Positions 1 through 6,984 of a DNA stretch of 14,737 nucleotides are shown here, piece by piece. Position numbers and translations under genes: made by a program. The stretch comes from Bacteroidota bacterium (GTDB taxonomy: Bacteria > Bacteroidota > Bacteroidia > Chitinophagales > Chitinophagaceae). The notes below the pieces were generated by a model. The model saw nothing but the letters and a program-made list of their open reading frames with translations, had not been told where the DNA came from and did no database searches. The stretch is from the NCBI GenBank assembly GCA_947447835.1, contig CANFLP010000042.1:1-14737 (forward strand). Direction: 5' to 3'. How positions within the stretch are numbered: position 1 is the stretch's first letter; each line of letters starts with the position of its first letter.

Positions 1-76
1 TGCCGACGAACAAGCTGCATTCAACAAGAGCGCAGACGCTGTAAGAAACATGAACGATGTATTGAAAACTTTATAA
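1..76 (+). CDS. mdh: Malate dehydrogenase, C-terminal end (partial)
   Basis: Only the last 24 codons are in the window, read in frame from base 2 to a TAA at 74-76. The peptide ends in KSADAVRNMNDVLKTL. This closely resembles the C-terminal helix that I recall for Bacteroidota NAD-dependent malate dehydrogenases (KSADAVRGMND-type endings). The enzyme interconverts malate and oxaloacetate in the TCA cycle in the cytoplasm. The catalytic residues lie upstream of the window, so the call rests on this tail alone. A strong terminator follows 28 bp after the stop, so this gene ends its transcript. Confidence 0.72.
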   Translation, partial: ADEQAAFNKSADAVRNMNDVLKTL

Positions 77-104
77 TTCAATCGCGTTTTAAAATAGCTT
101 TTAC

Positions 105-134
105 AAAAATGCCTCGCTTTTGCGGGGCATTTTT
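105..134 (+). terminator. Rho-independent terminator of mdh, probably bidirectional
   Basis: A 13-bp stem pairs 105-117 with 122-134 around a TTTT loop; the core is GCCTCGC/GCGGGGC and the outer arms are A5/T5. One pair, T114 with G125, is a wobble on the plus strand and becomes an A-C mismatch on the minus strand, so the best fold is in the mdh transcript. The outer A run also gives a T run on the minus strand, 45 nt beyond the glycosyltransferase stop. No other hairpin is visible there, so it probably ends both convergent transcripts. Confidence 0.85.
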
Positions 135-170
135 AATTTAACAACTACTCAGTTAAAAAAACCTCAGAAG

Positions 171-186
171 TTAGTTAGTTAGTTAG
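171..186. repeat. (TTAG)4 tetranucleotide tract over the glycosyltransferase stop
   Basis: Four perfect TTAG copies occupy 171-186. Read on the minus strand they are CTAA repeats. They contain the TAA stop of the glycosyltransferase gene (181-179) and put stops in the other two frames as well. The tract is short and lies at the very end of the gene, so copy-number change would alter at most the terminal residues. Confidence 0.7.
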
Positions 187-1222
187 CCTCTTCGTAATAC
201 CCATTCGCTTTCGCAGCAATCAATCCCATATTTTGTTGACGCATACAAGCAAAGTGTCCTTGAGGGCATTGCTTAGTGCCGTAATTAGAACAAGGTTGGC
301 ATGGTAAATTAGGCACGATTGCGTTATAATACATTTCCCCATTACCAATATTGGACGCCTTCATTAAATCGCTTTGAGCAGACCTGTCTGTTACTGGGTA
401 ATAAGGTTCTACTTGCAACGCTGGCGACGTAGCGCCCCAAATAGCAACTGTTTTTTTATGATAAGCACAAGCAATATATAAAAAGCCTGTATCATGTGAA
501 ATAACTGTTTTAGATTGTTGCACTAGTAAAGCAGATTCATGCAAACTAAATTTGCCACAGGCATTAAATATTTTTATTGGATCACCCGAAGCTACCTGCT
601 CCCCTTCCAATGCATCTTCTTTACCGCCCACTAATACAACTGGATATTTTAATTGCTTACATAAATCCTTTAGCTGGTCTATAGGTAATTTTTTTGACGC
701 AAAAGAAGCGCCAATGACTAAGGCAATGTATCCATCCTTATGAAATGCTGGTAATGCAGCAGGCGAAAGTTGAACAGTTGACGGCCCAAAGTAATCCAAG
801 CCCTTCCCGTCATTCACAACTCCTAATGCTGCTAGTGTATCAACACATCTATCACTAATATGGCGCAGGGGCATGAAATTCCAATGCAACTTTGTCAGCA
901 ACATTTTTTGCCATGATAATTTTTGATAGGTCAATGCAGGAACACCTAATGCCTTCTTGATTTTATAGGTTCTAAAGTTTTTATGCAAATCAATTACATA
1001 ATCAAATCCAATAGTTTTTAATTCGGAAATAGTAGACGATACATCTTTATCTAAATAATGAAACTTGTCAATATACGGATTAGCTTCTGTTACCGACTTC
1101 ATAGACCCCTTGGTCAAAAAATGTATTTCCACGCCAGGCAATTGCATTTTTGCAGCGCGTATAGCAGGTGTGGTAAAAACAATATCACCAATGGAAGAAA
1201 AACGTATAAAAAGTAAACGCAT
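179..1222 (-). CDS. Glycosyltransferase family 9, LPS heptosyltransferase-like
   Basis: This 347-residue protein looks like the ADP-heptose:LPS heptosyltransferase (GT9, WaaF/WaaC-type) family, which adds sugars to the lipopolysaccharide core at the cytoplasmic face of the inner membrane. The N-terminus has the family's glycine turn in FIRFSSIGDIVFTTPAIRAA (6-24 region). DLHKNFRT lies at 78-85. The C-terminal nucleotide-sugar half has HDTGFLYIA at 243-251, followed by IWGATSP, which matches the HDTGxxHxAAA...FGxTsP signature. A cysteine-rich tail (C308, C311, C319, C326) could bind a metal; that is inference. The start at 1222 leaves almost no extra sequence before the glycine turn. It is the last gene of the minus-strand cluster, 66 bp after the MFS gene, with a possible promoter of its own. 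The exact donor and acceptor cannot be read from sequence. Confidence 0.85.
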   Translation of the reverse strand: MRLLFIRFSSIGDIVFTTPAIRAAKMQLPGVEIHFLTKGSMKSVTEANPYIDKFHYLDKDVSSTISELKTIGFDYVIDLHKNFRTYKIKKALGVPALTYQKLSWQKMLLTKLHWNFMPLRHISDRCVDTLAALGVVNDGKGLDYFGPSTVQLSPAALPAFHKDGYIALVIGASFASKKLPIDQLKDLCKQLKYPVVLVGGKEDALEGEQVASGDPIKIFNACGKFSLHESALLVQQSKTVISHDTGFLYIACAYHKKTVAIWGATSPALQVEPYYPVTDRSAQSDLMKASNIGNGEMYYNAIVPNLPCQPCSNYGTKQCPQGHFACMRQQNMGLIAAKANGYYEEAN

Positions 1223-1252
1223 ATGATGTGCTCAAATATTAATTATTAGTAT

Positions 1253-1283
1253 CAAACATAAGCAGTTTGGAAACTACTTGGAA
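1253..1283 (-). promoter_or_regulatory. Candidate Bacteroidota promoter for the glycosyltransferase gene
   Basis: The minus strand has TATGTTTG (1260 to 1253), a full match to the TAnnTTTG -7 element. Twenty bases upstream is TTC (1283 to 1281), one base off the -33 TTG. Predicted initiation near 1247 would leave a leader of about 25 nt. It sits in the only sizeable gap of the cluster, which supports a separate promoter, but read-through from the MFS gene is equally possible. Confidence 0.38.
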
Positions 1284-1288
1284 TAATA

Positions 1289-2539
1289 CTATGGTAGGGG
1301 CTGATCTAATTCTAAATAATCCAAGTCCTTATGATATGTTTCTTCGGTAAACACAAATGCAATAACCGTAATACTCATTACAATAAACCCTGTAAGTATT
1401 CCGCTTTGTATAATAGTCCAGCCTAATTTTTTTTGTAAAATATCTAGGAATAAAAAATTAATCAATGGCAAGGCACCACGCACCATATTAGGAATGGTTG
1501 TTGCTGCTGTAGCCCTTAAATTAGTGCCAAATTGCTCGGCAGCCATCGTGTTAAAGATAGCCCAATACCCAGTGCTAAAGCCTAGTAATCCACAAATAGC
1601 ATACATCCTGTCGTCGCTTTGATTGAATGCCGAAAAGAATAATATCATTGCTACAGTATTTAAACTATAAAATACTAGCAATGCTTTTTTACGACTCTTA
1701 AAGTATTGACTCACATAACCAATTACTAAATCGCCTATGGCAATCCCTATATATGCAAACATCACAGAGCGTCCAGAATCAATTAGGTTTACGCCATAAA
1801 GTCCTGTGGCAAATTTATTACTATAATTAACCAACACCCCAATTACAAACCAAGTAGGCAATCCAATTAAAATGGCTTTAATGTATTTTGAAAACCTTTT
1901 TTTATTCGTAAAAAATTGCAAAAAATTTCCCTTTGCAATGTTAGCCACTTTCGCAGACTCAAACATAAAGGACTCAGCAACACGAATACGCAATATTAGC
2001 AAAAACACCCCTAGTACGCCCCCTATTTGGTAACACAATCTCCAGTCCTTTGTAAATTGAAAAGTAAAGTAAGCAAACACGGCGCCAAACAATCCTATAC
2101 CAGCAACCATACTAGTACCAATACCTCTTTTATTTTTAGGAAGCATTTCAGAAACCAACGTAATACCTGCCCCTAACTCGCCTGCTAAACCAATGCCGCC
2201 AATAAATCTGCAATAAGCATATTGATCAACACTGTGCACAAAGGATGTCAAAATATTAGCAATAGAATAAAGCATGATGGACCCAAACAATACTTTTAAT
2301 CTTCCTTTTTTATCTCCAATAACACCCCACAAAATTCCGCCAATTAATAGGCCTGACATTTGCCAGTTAATAATATGTGCACTGTCCACTAAAATGGTTT
2401 CTGCAGTTGCACCAACAGCTAAAACGCTGGGCTGACGTACGATGGTAAATAACAATAAGTCATATACGTCTACAAAATAACCTAATGCTGCCACAAATAC
2501 AGGCAGGGATAACAATCCAATTTGACGATTGGTAGTCAT
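1289..2539 (-). CDS. MFS transporter, metabolite:H+ symporter-like
   Basis: This is a 416-residue multi-pass inner-membrane permease, close to the usual 400-450 residues of a 12-helix MFS protein. Helix 1 carries DVYDLLLF (24-31), resembling the D-x-[YF]-D-L motif of phosphate, sugar and aromatic acid:H+ symporters. The loop between helices 2 and 3 has the MFS signature GVIGDKKGR (72-80). Helix 4 begins RFIGGIGLAGELGAG (111-125) and is followed by SEMLPKNKRG, again typical of this group. It starts 8 bp after the dedA stop, so it is very likely cotranscribed with dedA and the DAACS symporter gene. The substrate is not identifiable. An organic acid or a small zwitterion would fit the neighbouring carboxylate transporter, but that is a guess. 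Confidence 0.82.
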   Translation of the reverse strand: MTTNRQIGLLSLPVFVAALGYFVDVYDLLLFTIVRQPSVLAVGATAETILVDSAHIINWQMSGLLIGGILWGVIGDKKGRLKVLFGSIMLYSIANILTSFVHSVDQYAYCRFIGGIGLAGELGAGITLVSEMLPKNKRGIGTSMVAGIGLFGAVFAYFTFQFTKDWRLCYQIGGVLGVFLLILRIRVAESFMFESAKVANIAKGNFLQFFTNKKRFSKYIKAILIGLPTWFVIGVLVNYSNKFATGLYGVNLIDSGRSVMFAYIGIAIGDLVIGYVSQYFKSRKKALLVFYSLNTVAMILFFSAFNQSDDRMYAICGLLGFSTGYWAIFNTMAAEQFGTNLRATAATTIPNMVRGALPLINFLFLDILQKKLGWTIIQSGILTGFIVMSITVIAFVFTEETYHKDLDYLELDQPLP

Positions 2540-2547
2540 AGTGCTAT

Positions 2548-3216
2548 TTATTTTGATTTATGTGTAACTACTTTGATAATTACTGGCACGGTGGTCACAA
2601 ATACAATTCCGAACACAATCACTTCTAAATGTTTTTTCAAATCAAATTGAAAATGATCTAAAATCCAAGTTTGTAAAAAATGGCCTGCACATAACATGCT
2701 TGCCACCCAAGCAAGACTTCCCACAATATTAAAATAGACAAACTTGTTCTTGTCCATGCGAACTATACCCGCAATAATGGGTGCAAATGTGCGCACAATA
2801 GGAATGAAACGTGCAATCACAATTGCTCTTCCTCCGTGCTTTTCATAAAACTCCTGCGCTTGCACTAAATATTTTTTCTTAAAAAACATATTCTCCTTCC
2901 AATCAAACATAGCAGGACCCACATTCTTTCCAATGGTATAACCTACGTAATTACCCAAAACCCCTGCAGCAGAAATAAAGGAAAAGATTATAAATAAATT
3001 CAACCACTCATTTTGAGATGGAAAAATTTGCGCAGCCAACGGCGCACTATAAATACCTGCAACAAATAATAAACTATCACCTGGCAAAAAGAATCCAAAA
3101 AATAAACCCGTTTCCGCAAACACCACGAGCAACAATAACCACAAGCCTCCATTCTCAATATAATACTGGGGCTGTAAAAGTTGGCTCCAATGAAATGCGT
3201 CTAGTAAATGAATCAT
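2548..3216 (-). CDS. DedA family (SNARE-associated / VTT) membrane protein
   Basis: This 222-residue integral membrane protein has the DedA layout. An acidic residue and a re-entrant motif appear in FAETGLFFGFFLPGDSLLF (33-51). G-x-x-x-G-x-x-x-G occurs around 89-97 (GNYVGYTIG). The conserved C-terminal half runs from YEKHGGRAIVIARFIPIVRT (124-143), including R136 and R142, into FAPIIAGIVRM. DedA proteins are required for membrane homeostasis and several are linked to undecaprenyl-phosphate or phospholipid flipping and proton-coupled transport; which applies here cannot be told. The gene is packed between the DAACS symporter (10 bp upstream) and the MFS gene (8 bp downstream), so it is read from the same transcript. 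The length is normal for the family. Confidence 0.9.
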   Translation of the reverse strand: MIHLLDAFHWSQLLQPQYYIENGGLWLLLLVVFAETGLFFGFFLPGDSLLFVAGIYSAPLAAQIFPSQNEWLNLFIIFSFISAAGVLGNYVGYTIGKNVGPAMFDWKENMFFKKKYLVQAQEFYEKHGGRAIVIARFIPIVRTFAPIIAGIVRMDKNKFVYFNIVGSLAWVASMLCAGHFLQTWILDHFQFDLKKHLEVIVFGIVFVTTVPVIIKVVTHKSK

Positions 3217-3226
3217 TATAAATTAT

Positions 3227-4474
3227 TTAGGCTTGTTGAGGTTCTTCCAATGCACCTTCCCACTTACTTACTACCGTTGTTGCTAAGCTATTACCCAACA
3301 CATTCGTTGCCGTACGGAACATATCGCAAAAATGATCAATTGGCAAAATTAAAGCAATCCCTTCCGGAGGAATATGAAACATTGCACAAGTAGCAGTAAC
3401 CACTACTAATGACGCACGGGGCACACCTGCTATTCCTTTACTCGTTAGCATTAACACAATCAACATAGTTAACTGAGTGCCAATATCTAAGTGAATGCCA
3501 TAAGCTTGTGCAATAGCCATACTTGCAAAAGTCATATACATCATACTACCATCTAAATTAAAAGAATAACCTAGAGGCAAAATAAAAGAGACAATTTTAT
3601 CCTTACAACCAAATTTTTCTAATTCCTCTGTAAGCTTAGGGAACACAGCTTCACTACTTGTAGTACTAAAAGCAATTATTAAAGGGCTAGAAATAGTTTT
3701 AAGTAAAGAAGGCATGCGCTTACCTAATATAATAAAGCCTACTGCAATTAATACAATCCATAAAACGCCAATACCCATTAAAAAATATAATAAGTACTTA
3801 CCATAAAATACAAATACAGCTAAGCCTTTGGTAGCAATCACTGCAGCTAATGCACCGAAAACACCCAATGGCGCAAAATTCATAACATAGCCTACCATTT
3901 TAAGGATAATATGTGCAGCACTGTCCAAGGCTTTAATTAATCCCTTGGCACTTTCACCCATTGCTGCAGCGGCCACTCCAAAAAAGATACTAAATATTAC
4001 TATTTGCAAAATTTCATTATTAGCCAAAGCTTCAAACATGCTCTTAGGAAATACGTGTTCAATAAAACCTACCAAACTAAAACCTTGCGTTTTGCCCATT
4101 AAGTCCTGTGCTCCAGTTAAGTCCGCATTAGACAATGCAATACCCTCACCTGGCTTAAAAATATTTACTAATACCAGTCCAATTAATAAACTAGCCAAGG
4201 ATGCTGTCACAAACCATAGTAATGCTTTGCCGCCTACTCTACCCACGGTTTTAATATCTCCCAATTTAGCAATACCAACTACTAATGTTGTAAATACCAA
4301 TGGCGCAATGATCATTTGAATTAAGCGCAAAAATATGGTCGTAAGTAATTTAATGTTCTTAGAGAAAACTTCGATTGTAGACTGTTCGTAGCTTTCATGT
4401 ATATAATATCCTAAAGCGGCACCGCCAATCATTGCGATGATAATATACAGAGTGAGTTTATTAGATTTTTTCAT
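3227..4474 (-). CDS. Dicarboxylate/amino acid:cation symporter, probably glutamate/aspartate type
   Basis: This 415-residue permease belongs to the DAACS (GltP/DctA/EAAT) family, which uses a cation gradient to import acidic substrates across the inner membrane. The HP1 serine-rich loop is FSTTSSEAVFPK (269-280). Helix 7 has GYSFNLDGS (302-310), equivalent to NMDGT of the archaeal GltPh. HP2 has SKGIAGVPRAS (345-355). Helix 8 has DHFCDMFRTATN (380-391). Aligned by eye to GltPh, D384, R387 and N391 correspond to its D394, R397 and N401, which bind the substrate amino group, side-chain carboxylate and main-chain carboxylate. Keeping both the Asp and the Arg argues for aspartate/glutamate rather than C4-dicarboxylates. 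It is the first gene of the minus-strand cluster and is divergent from the APC permease, 185 bp away. Confidence 0.9.
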   Translation of the reverse strand: MKKSNKLTLYIIIAMIGGAALGYYIHESYEQSTIEVFSKNIKLLTTIFLRLIQMIIAPLVFTTLVVGIAKLGDIKTVGRVGGKALLWFVTASLASLLIGLVLVNIFKPGEGIALSNADLTGAQDLMGKTQGFSLVGFIEHVFPKSMFEALANNEILQIVIFSIFFGVAAAAMGESAKGLIKALDSAAHIILKMVGYVMNFAPLGVFGALAAVIATKGLAVFVFYGKYLLYFLMGIGVLWIVLIAVGFIILGKRMPSLLKTISSPLIIAFSTTSSEAVFPKLTEELEKFGCKDKIVSFILPLGYSFNLDGSMMYMTFASMAIAQAYGIHLDIGTQLTMLIVLMLTSKGIAGVPRASLVVVTATCAMFHIPPEGIALILPIDHFCDMFRTATNVLGNSLATTVVSKWEGALEEPQQA

Positions 4475-4659
4475 AAGCTGTTAGATATGCAATATAAGAC
4501 ATAAGTGACAAAAATCGACCCCCTAAAATGCCTTAGTATTCATAAAAAATGCGTGTTTTTTTGAGAAAAAAGTGCTATTTTTCAACTTGTATAGAAATTG
4601 TTCATTAACCCCAATCAGGCCATATGTAATGTGCCAATTGTTAACTGAAAAAAACAACT
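4475..4659. other. Divergent intergenic region between two amino acid transporter genes
   Basis: These 185 bp separate the DAACS symporter (minus) from the APC permease (plus) and must hold both promoters. I find no full TAnnTTTG match in either direction. The nearest are TATTTTTC at 4576-4583 (plus; last base differs) and GATTTTTG at 4516-4509 (minus; first base differs), neither with a well-spaced TTG. AATTGTT occurs twice exactly 40 bp apart (4596-4602 and 4636-4642), which may be chance. No small ORF or stable hairpin stands out. Confidence 0.35.
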
Positions 4660-6150
4660 ATGAGTTTATTTAGAAAAAAGGACCTTGCTGCCATGTTAGC
4701 TCAAGCCGAGGATGGTGGAAAAGGTTTGAAACGTACTTTAGGTGCGGGTAATTTAATTGCATTAGGTGTAGGCGCCATTATTGGTGCTGGCTTATTTGTA
4801 AGAACTGCTGCTGCTGCCGGACAAGCTGCTGGCCCTGCTGTTACTTTATCATTTATTGTAGCTGCCGTAGGTTGTGCTTTTGCTGGTTTGTGTTATGCAG
4901 AGTTTGCTGCAATGATTCCAATTTCAGGTAGTGCTTATGCCTACTCTTATGTGACTATGGGCGAAACTGTTGCATGGATTATTGGATGGGCTTTAATTAT
5001 GGAATATGCCTTAGGTGCAGCTACTGTATCAATTGCTTGGAGTGAATATTTGAATAAGTTACTGGGTGGGCGAATACCATATGAATGGAGTCACTCCCCT
5101 TTTGAAAGCTTTACAGATACCCTTGGCGTATTGCATCATGGAATTATGAATGCACCTGCCTTAATCATTTTATTGTTATTGACTTTATTGTTAATTAAAG
5201 GAACACAAGAGTCTGCTATAGTAAATGCGATAATCGTATTTATTAAAGTGGCTATTGTAATTATATTTATTGTTCTTGGATGGCAGTTTATTCGTCCAGA
5301 GAACCATACTCCTTATTTAATCCCTGCAAACCAACCGCCTGTATTAGACGGGGCTGGTAAGGTTATTGCCGACTACTCAGGTGTATTCAAGCACGGATGG
5401 GGTGGTGTATTAGGTGGAGCAGCAATCGTATTCTTTGCCTTTATTGGTTTTGACGCGGTTTCAACTGCAGCACAGGAAGCTAAGAATCCAAAAAGAGATA
5501 TGCCAATTGGTATTCTTGGATCATTAGTGGTGTGTACTATTTTATACATTTTATTTGGACATGTATTAACTGGTGTAGCACCATGGACTGACTTTGTAGA
5601 TCCTTTAAAAGGTCGTGAAGCTTCTGTTGCTTATGCTATTTCTACATATATGACTGGATACGGTTGGTTAGCTACAGCAGTAACTGTTGCAATCTTAGCT
5701 GGATTTAGTTCTGTAATATTAGTAATGTTAATGGGTCAGTCTCGTGTATTCTATTCGATGGCAAACGACGGATTATTACCTAAAGCATTTTCTGACTTAC
5801 ACCCTAAGTTCAGAACTCCATACAAATCAAACTGGATCTTGTTTGTGTTTGTAGGTGCTTTCGCAGCATTCGTTCCAGGTAGCGTTGCCGGTGACTTAAC
5901 CTCATTTGGTACCTTATTCGCATTCGTATTGGTAAGCTTAGGTGTATGGATTTTACGTAGAAAATCACCAGAAATGGAAAGACCATTTAAAACTCCATTG
6001 GTTCCATTAGTGCCAATTTTAGGAGCTATAATATGTCTTGCCATGATCTATGCATTGGACAACCAAACCCTTAAAGTAGCATTCGCATGGATGGCTTTAG
6101 GCTTAGTGGTATACTTTGCTTATGGTCGTAAACATAGTAAATTGAACTAA
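4660..6150 (+). CDS. APC-superfamily amino acid permease (CAT-like)
   Basis: This 496-residue polytopic protein resembles the cationic amino acid transporter branch of the APC superfamily (YfnA-type), which imports amino acids through the inner membrane. After a charged N-terminus it enters helix 1 with GVGAIIGAGLFV, the unwound glycine-rich substrate-binding segment of APC proteins. Helix 2 and the next loop read CYAEFAAMIPISGSAYAYSY, a strong signature for this branch. The helix 6 region has FFAFIGFDAVSTAAQEAKNP, also diagnostic, followed by KRDMPIGI. The length suits 12 or more helices. It stands alone, with its own terminator at 6179-6212. Substrate range (cationic, branched-chain or broad) cannot be settled by eye. 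Glycine and alanine codons are mostly GGT and GCT, as expected of a well-expressed gene. Confidence 0.88.
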   Translation: MSLFRKKDLAAMLAQAEDGGKGLKRTLGAGNLIALGVGAIIGAGLFVRTAAAAGQAAGPAVTLSFIVAAVGCAFAGLCYAEFAAMIPISGSAYAYSYVTMGETVAWIIGWALIMEYALGAATVSIAWSEYLNKLLGGRIPYEWSHSPFESFTDTLGVLHHGIMNAPALIILLLLTLLLIKGTQESAIVNAIIVFIKVAIVIIFIVLGWQFIRPENHTPYLIPANQPPVLDGAGKVIADYSGVFKHGWGGVLGGAAIVFFAFIGFDAVSTAAQEAKNPKRDMPIGILGSLVVCTILYILFGHVLTGVAPWTDFVDPLKGREASVAYAISTYMTGYGWLATAVTVAILAGFSSVILVMLMGQSRVFYSMANDGLLPKAFSDLHPKFRTPYKSNWILFVFVGAFAAFVPGSVAGDLTSFGTLFAFVLVSLGVWILRRKSPEMERPFKTPLVPLVPILGAIICLAMIYALDNQTLKVAFAWMALGLVVYFAYGRKHSKLN

Positions 6151-6178
6151 GTACCTTAATTCTTAGTTTTATGATAGG

Positions 6179-6212
6179 AATAGCCAGACTGAATTGTCTG
6201 GCTATTTTTTTT
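6179..6212 (+). terminator. Rho-independent terminator of the APC permease gene
   Basis: A perfect 11-bp stem pairs 6179-6189 with 6196-6206 (AATAGCCAGAC / GTCTGGCTATT) around a TGAATT loop. It is followed by a T run to 6212 and lies 28 bp after the permease stop. The TTG that probably serves as the yebC -33 element begins in its loop and ends in its descending arm. Confidence 0.9.
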
Positions 6213-6224
6213 GCCTTATTTTTG
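6194..6224 (+). promoter_or_regulatory. Bacteroidota-type promoter of yebC
   Basis: TTG at 6194-6196 lies 20 bases before TATTTTTG at 6217-6224, matching the TTG-N(~19-23)-TAnnTTTG arrangement of the Bacteroidota primary sigma factor. Initiation a few bases after 6224 would give a leader of roughly 10-15 nt before the ATG at 6244. The upstream half overlaps the permease terminator hairpin. Confidence 0.6.
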
Positions 6225-6243
6225 CAGACCTTAAACAAATACT

Positions 6244-6966
6244 ATGGGAAGGATTTTTGAAGTAAGAAAGGCCACTATGTTCAAGCGATTTGATCGTATG
6301 GCAAAACAATTTACCCGCATAGGTAAAGAGATTGTAATTGCAGTAAAAGCAGGTGGTCCAAATCCGGACGACAACCCTGCATTAAGAAGATGTTATCAGA
6401 ATGCACGAAGTGCAGGTATGCCTAAGGATAGAGTGGAAGCTGCTATTAAGCGTGCGATGGGAAAGGACACTAGTAACTACGAAGAAATTTTATACGAAGG
6501 ATATGCACCACATGGTGTTGCATTATTAGTGGAAACTGCTACTGATAATCACGTAAGAACTGTAGCCAATGTAAAGAGTCATTTTAACAAAGGACATGGT
6601 GCCATGGGAAATAGTGGTAGCGTAAGTTTTCAGTTTAAGAAAATGGGGGTATTTAAATTAAACCCAGAAGGATTGGTAATGGACGATTTGGAATTAGAAT
6701 TAATCGATCATGGCTTAGACGAATTAGGAGAAAGTAATGACGATAATGGTAATCCTATTTTAGTTTTAAGATGTGCTTTCACCGATTTCGGTAATTTGCA
6801 AAAAGAATTAGAGACAAAAAAATTAAATGTAATCAGCGCCGAGTTCGAGTGGATACCTTCCACTACTGTTCCTGTTACTGATGAGCAAGCCGAAGATGTA
6901 AGTAAACTAATTGAAAGATTAGAAGAAGACGAAGACGTAAACAAAGTGTTCCACAACATGGGATAG
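6244..6966 (+). CDS. YebC/PmpR/TACO1 family protein
   Basis: This 240-residue cytoplasmic protein belongs to the YebC/TACO1 family. Members were first described as DNA-binding regulators and more recently as ribosome-associated translation factors. Supporting segments are the basic N-terminus with FKRFDRMAKQFTRIGKEI (13-30), GGPNPDDNPALR (37-48), GMPKDRVEAAIKRA (58-71), YEGYAPHGVALLVE (84-97), and GHGAMGNSGSVSFQF (117-131), all at the usual places. The C-terminus ends in an acidic segment and VFHNMG. The start MGRIFEVRKA replaces the MAGHSKW opening seen in most bacteria; I recall this as normal for Bacteroidota members. It has its own promoter and ends 5 bp from the convergent E1 gene, so it is monocistronic. 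Length matches the family. Confidence 0.9.
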   Translation: MGRIFEVRKATMFKRFDRMAKQFTRIGKEIVIAVKAGGPNPDDNPALRRCYQNARSAGMPKDRVEAAIKRAMGKDTSNYEEILYEGYAPHGVALLVETATDNHVRTVANVKSHFNKGHGAMGNSGSVSFQFKKMGVFKLNPEGLVMDDLELELIDHGLDELGESNDDNGNPILVLRCAFTDFGNLQKELETKKLNVISAEFEWIPSTTVPVTDEQAEDVSKLIERLEEDEDVNKVFHNMG

Positions 6967-6984
6967 GTGGCCTATTCGGCCATC
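6966..6984. other. Small hairpin spanning the convergent yebC and E1 stops
   Basis: 6966-6972 (GGTGGCC) can pair with 6978-6984 (GGCCATC) around TATTC, with one G-T wobble. It covers the last base of the yebC stop and the whole E1 stop codon. There is no T run on either strand, so it is not a classical terminator; yet no other terminator is visible between the two genes. It may be chance. Confidence 0.3.

Noticed and set aside
171..186. (TTAG)4 tract as a phase-variation switch
   Set aside because: Only four copies, and it sits at the stop codon, so slippage could change only the extreme C-terminus; phase-variable tracts are usually longer and early in the gene or in the promoter.
3945..4319. 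124-codon open frame on the plus strand
   Set aside because: It lies entirely antisense inside the well-supported symporter gene, and its translation is low-complexity (rich in Ala, Asn, Thr, Pro) with no domain.
4596..4642. AATTGTT direct repeat 40 bp apart upstream of the APC permease as an operator pair
   Set aside because: Seven-base AT-rich matches are expected by chance in a region of this composition, and no regulator gene is adjacent.
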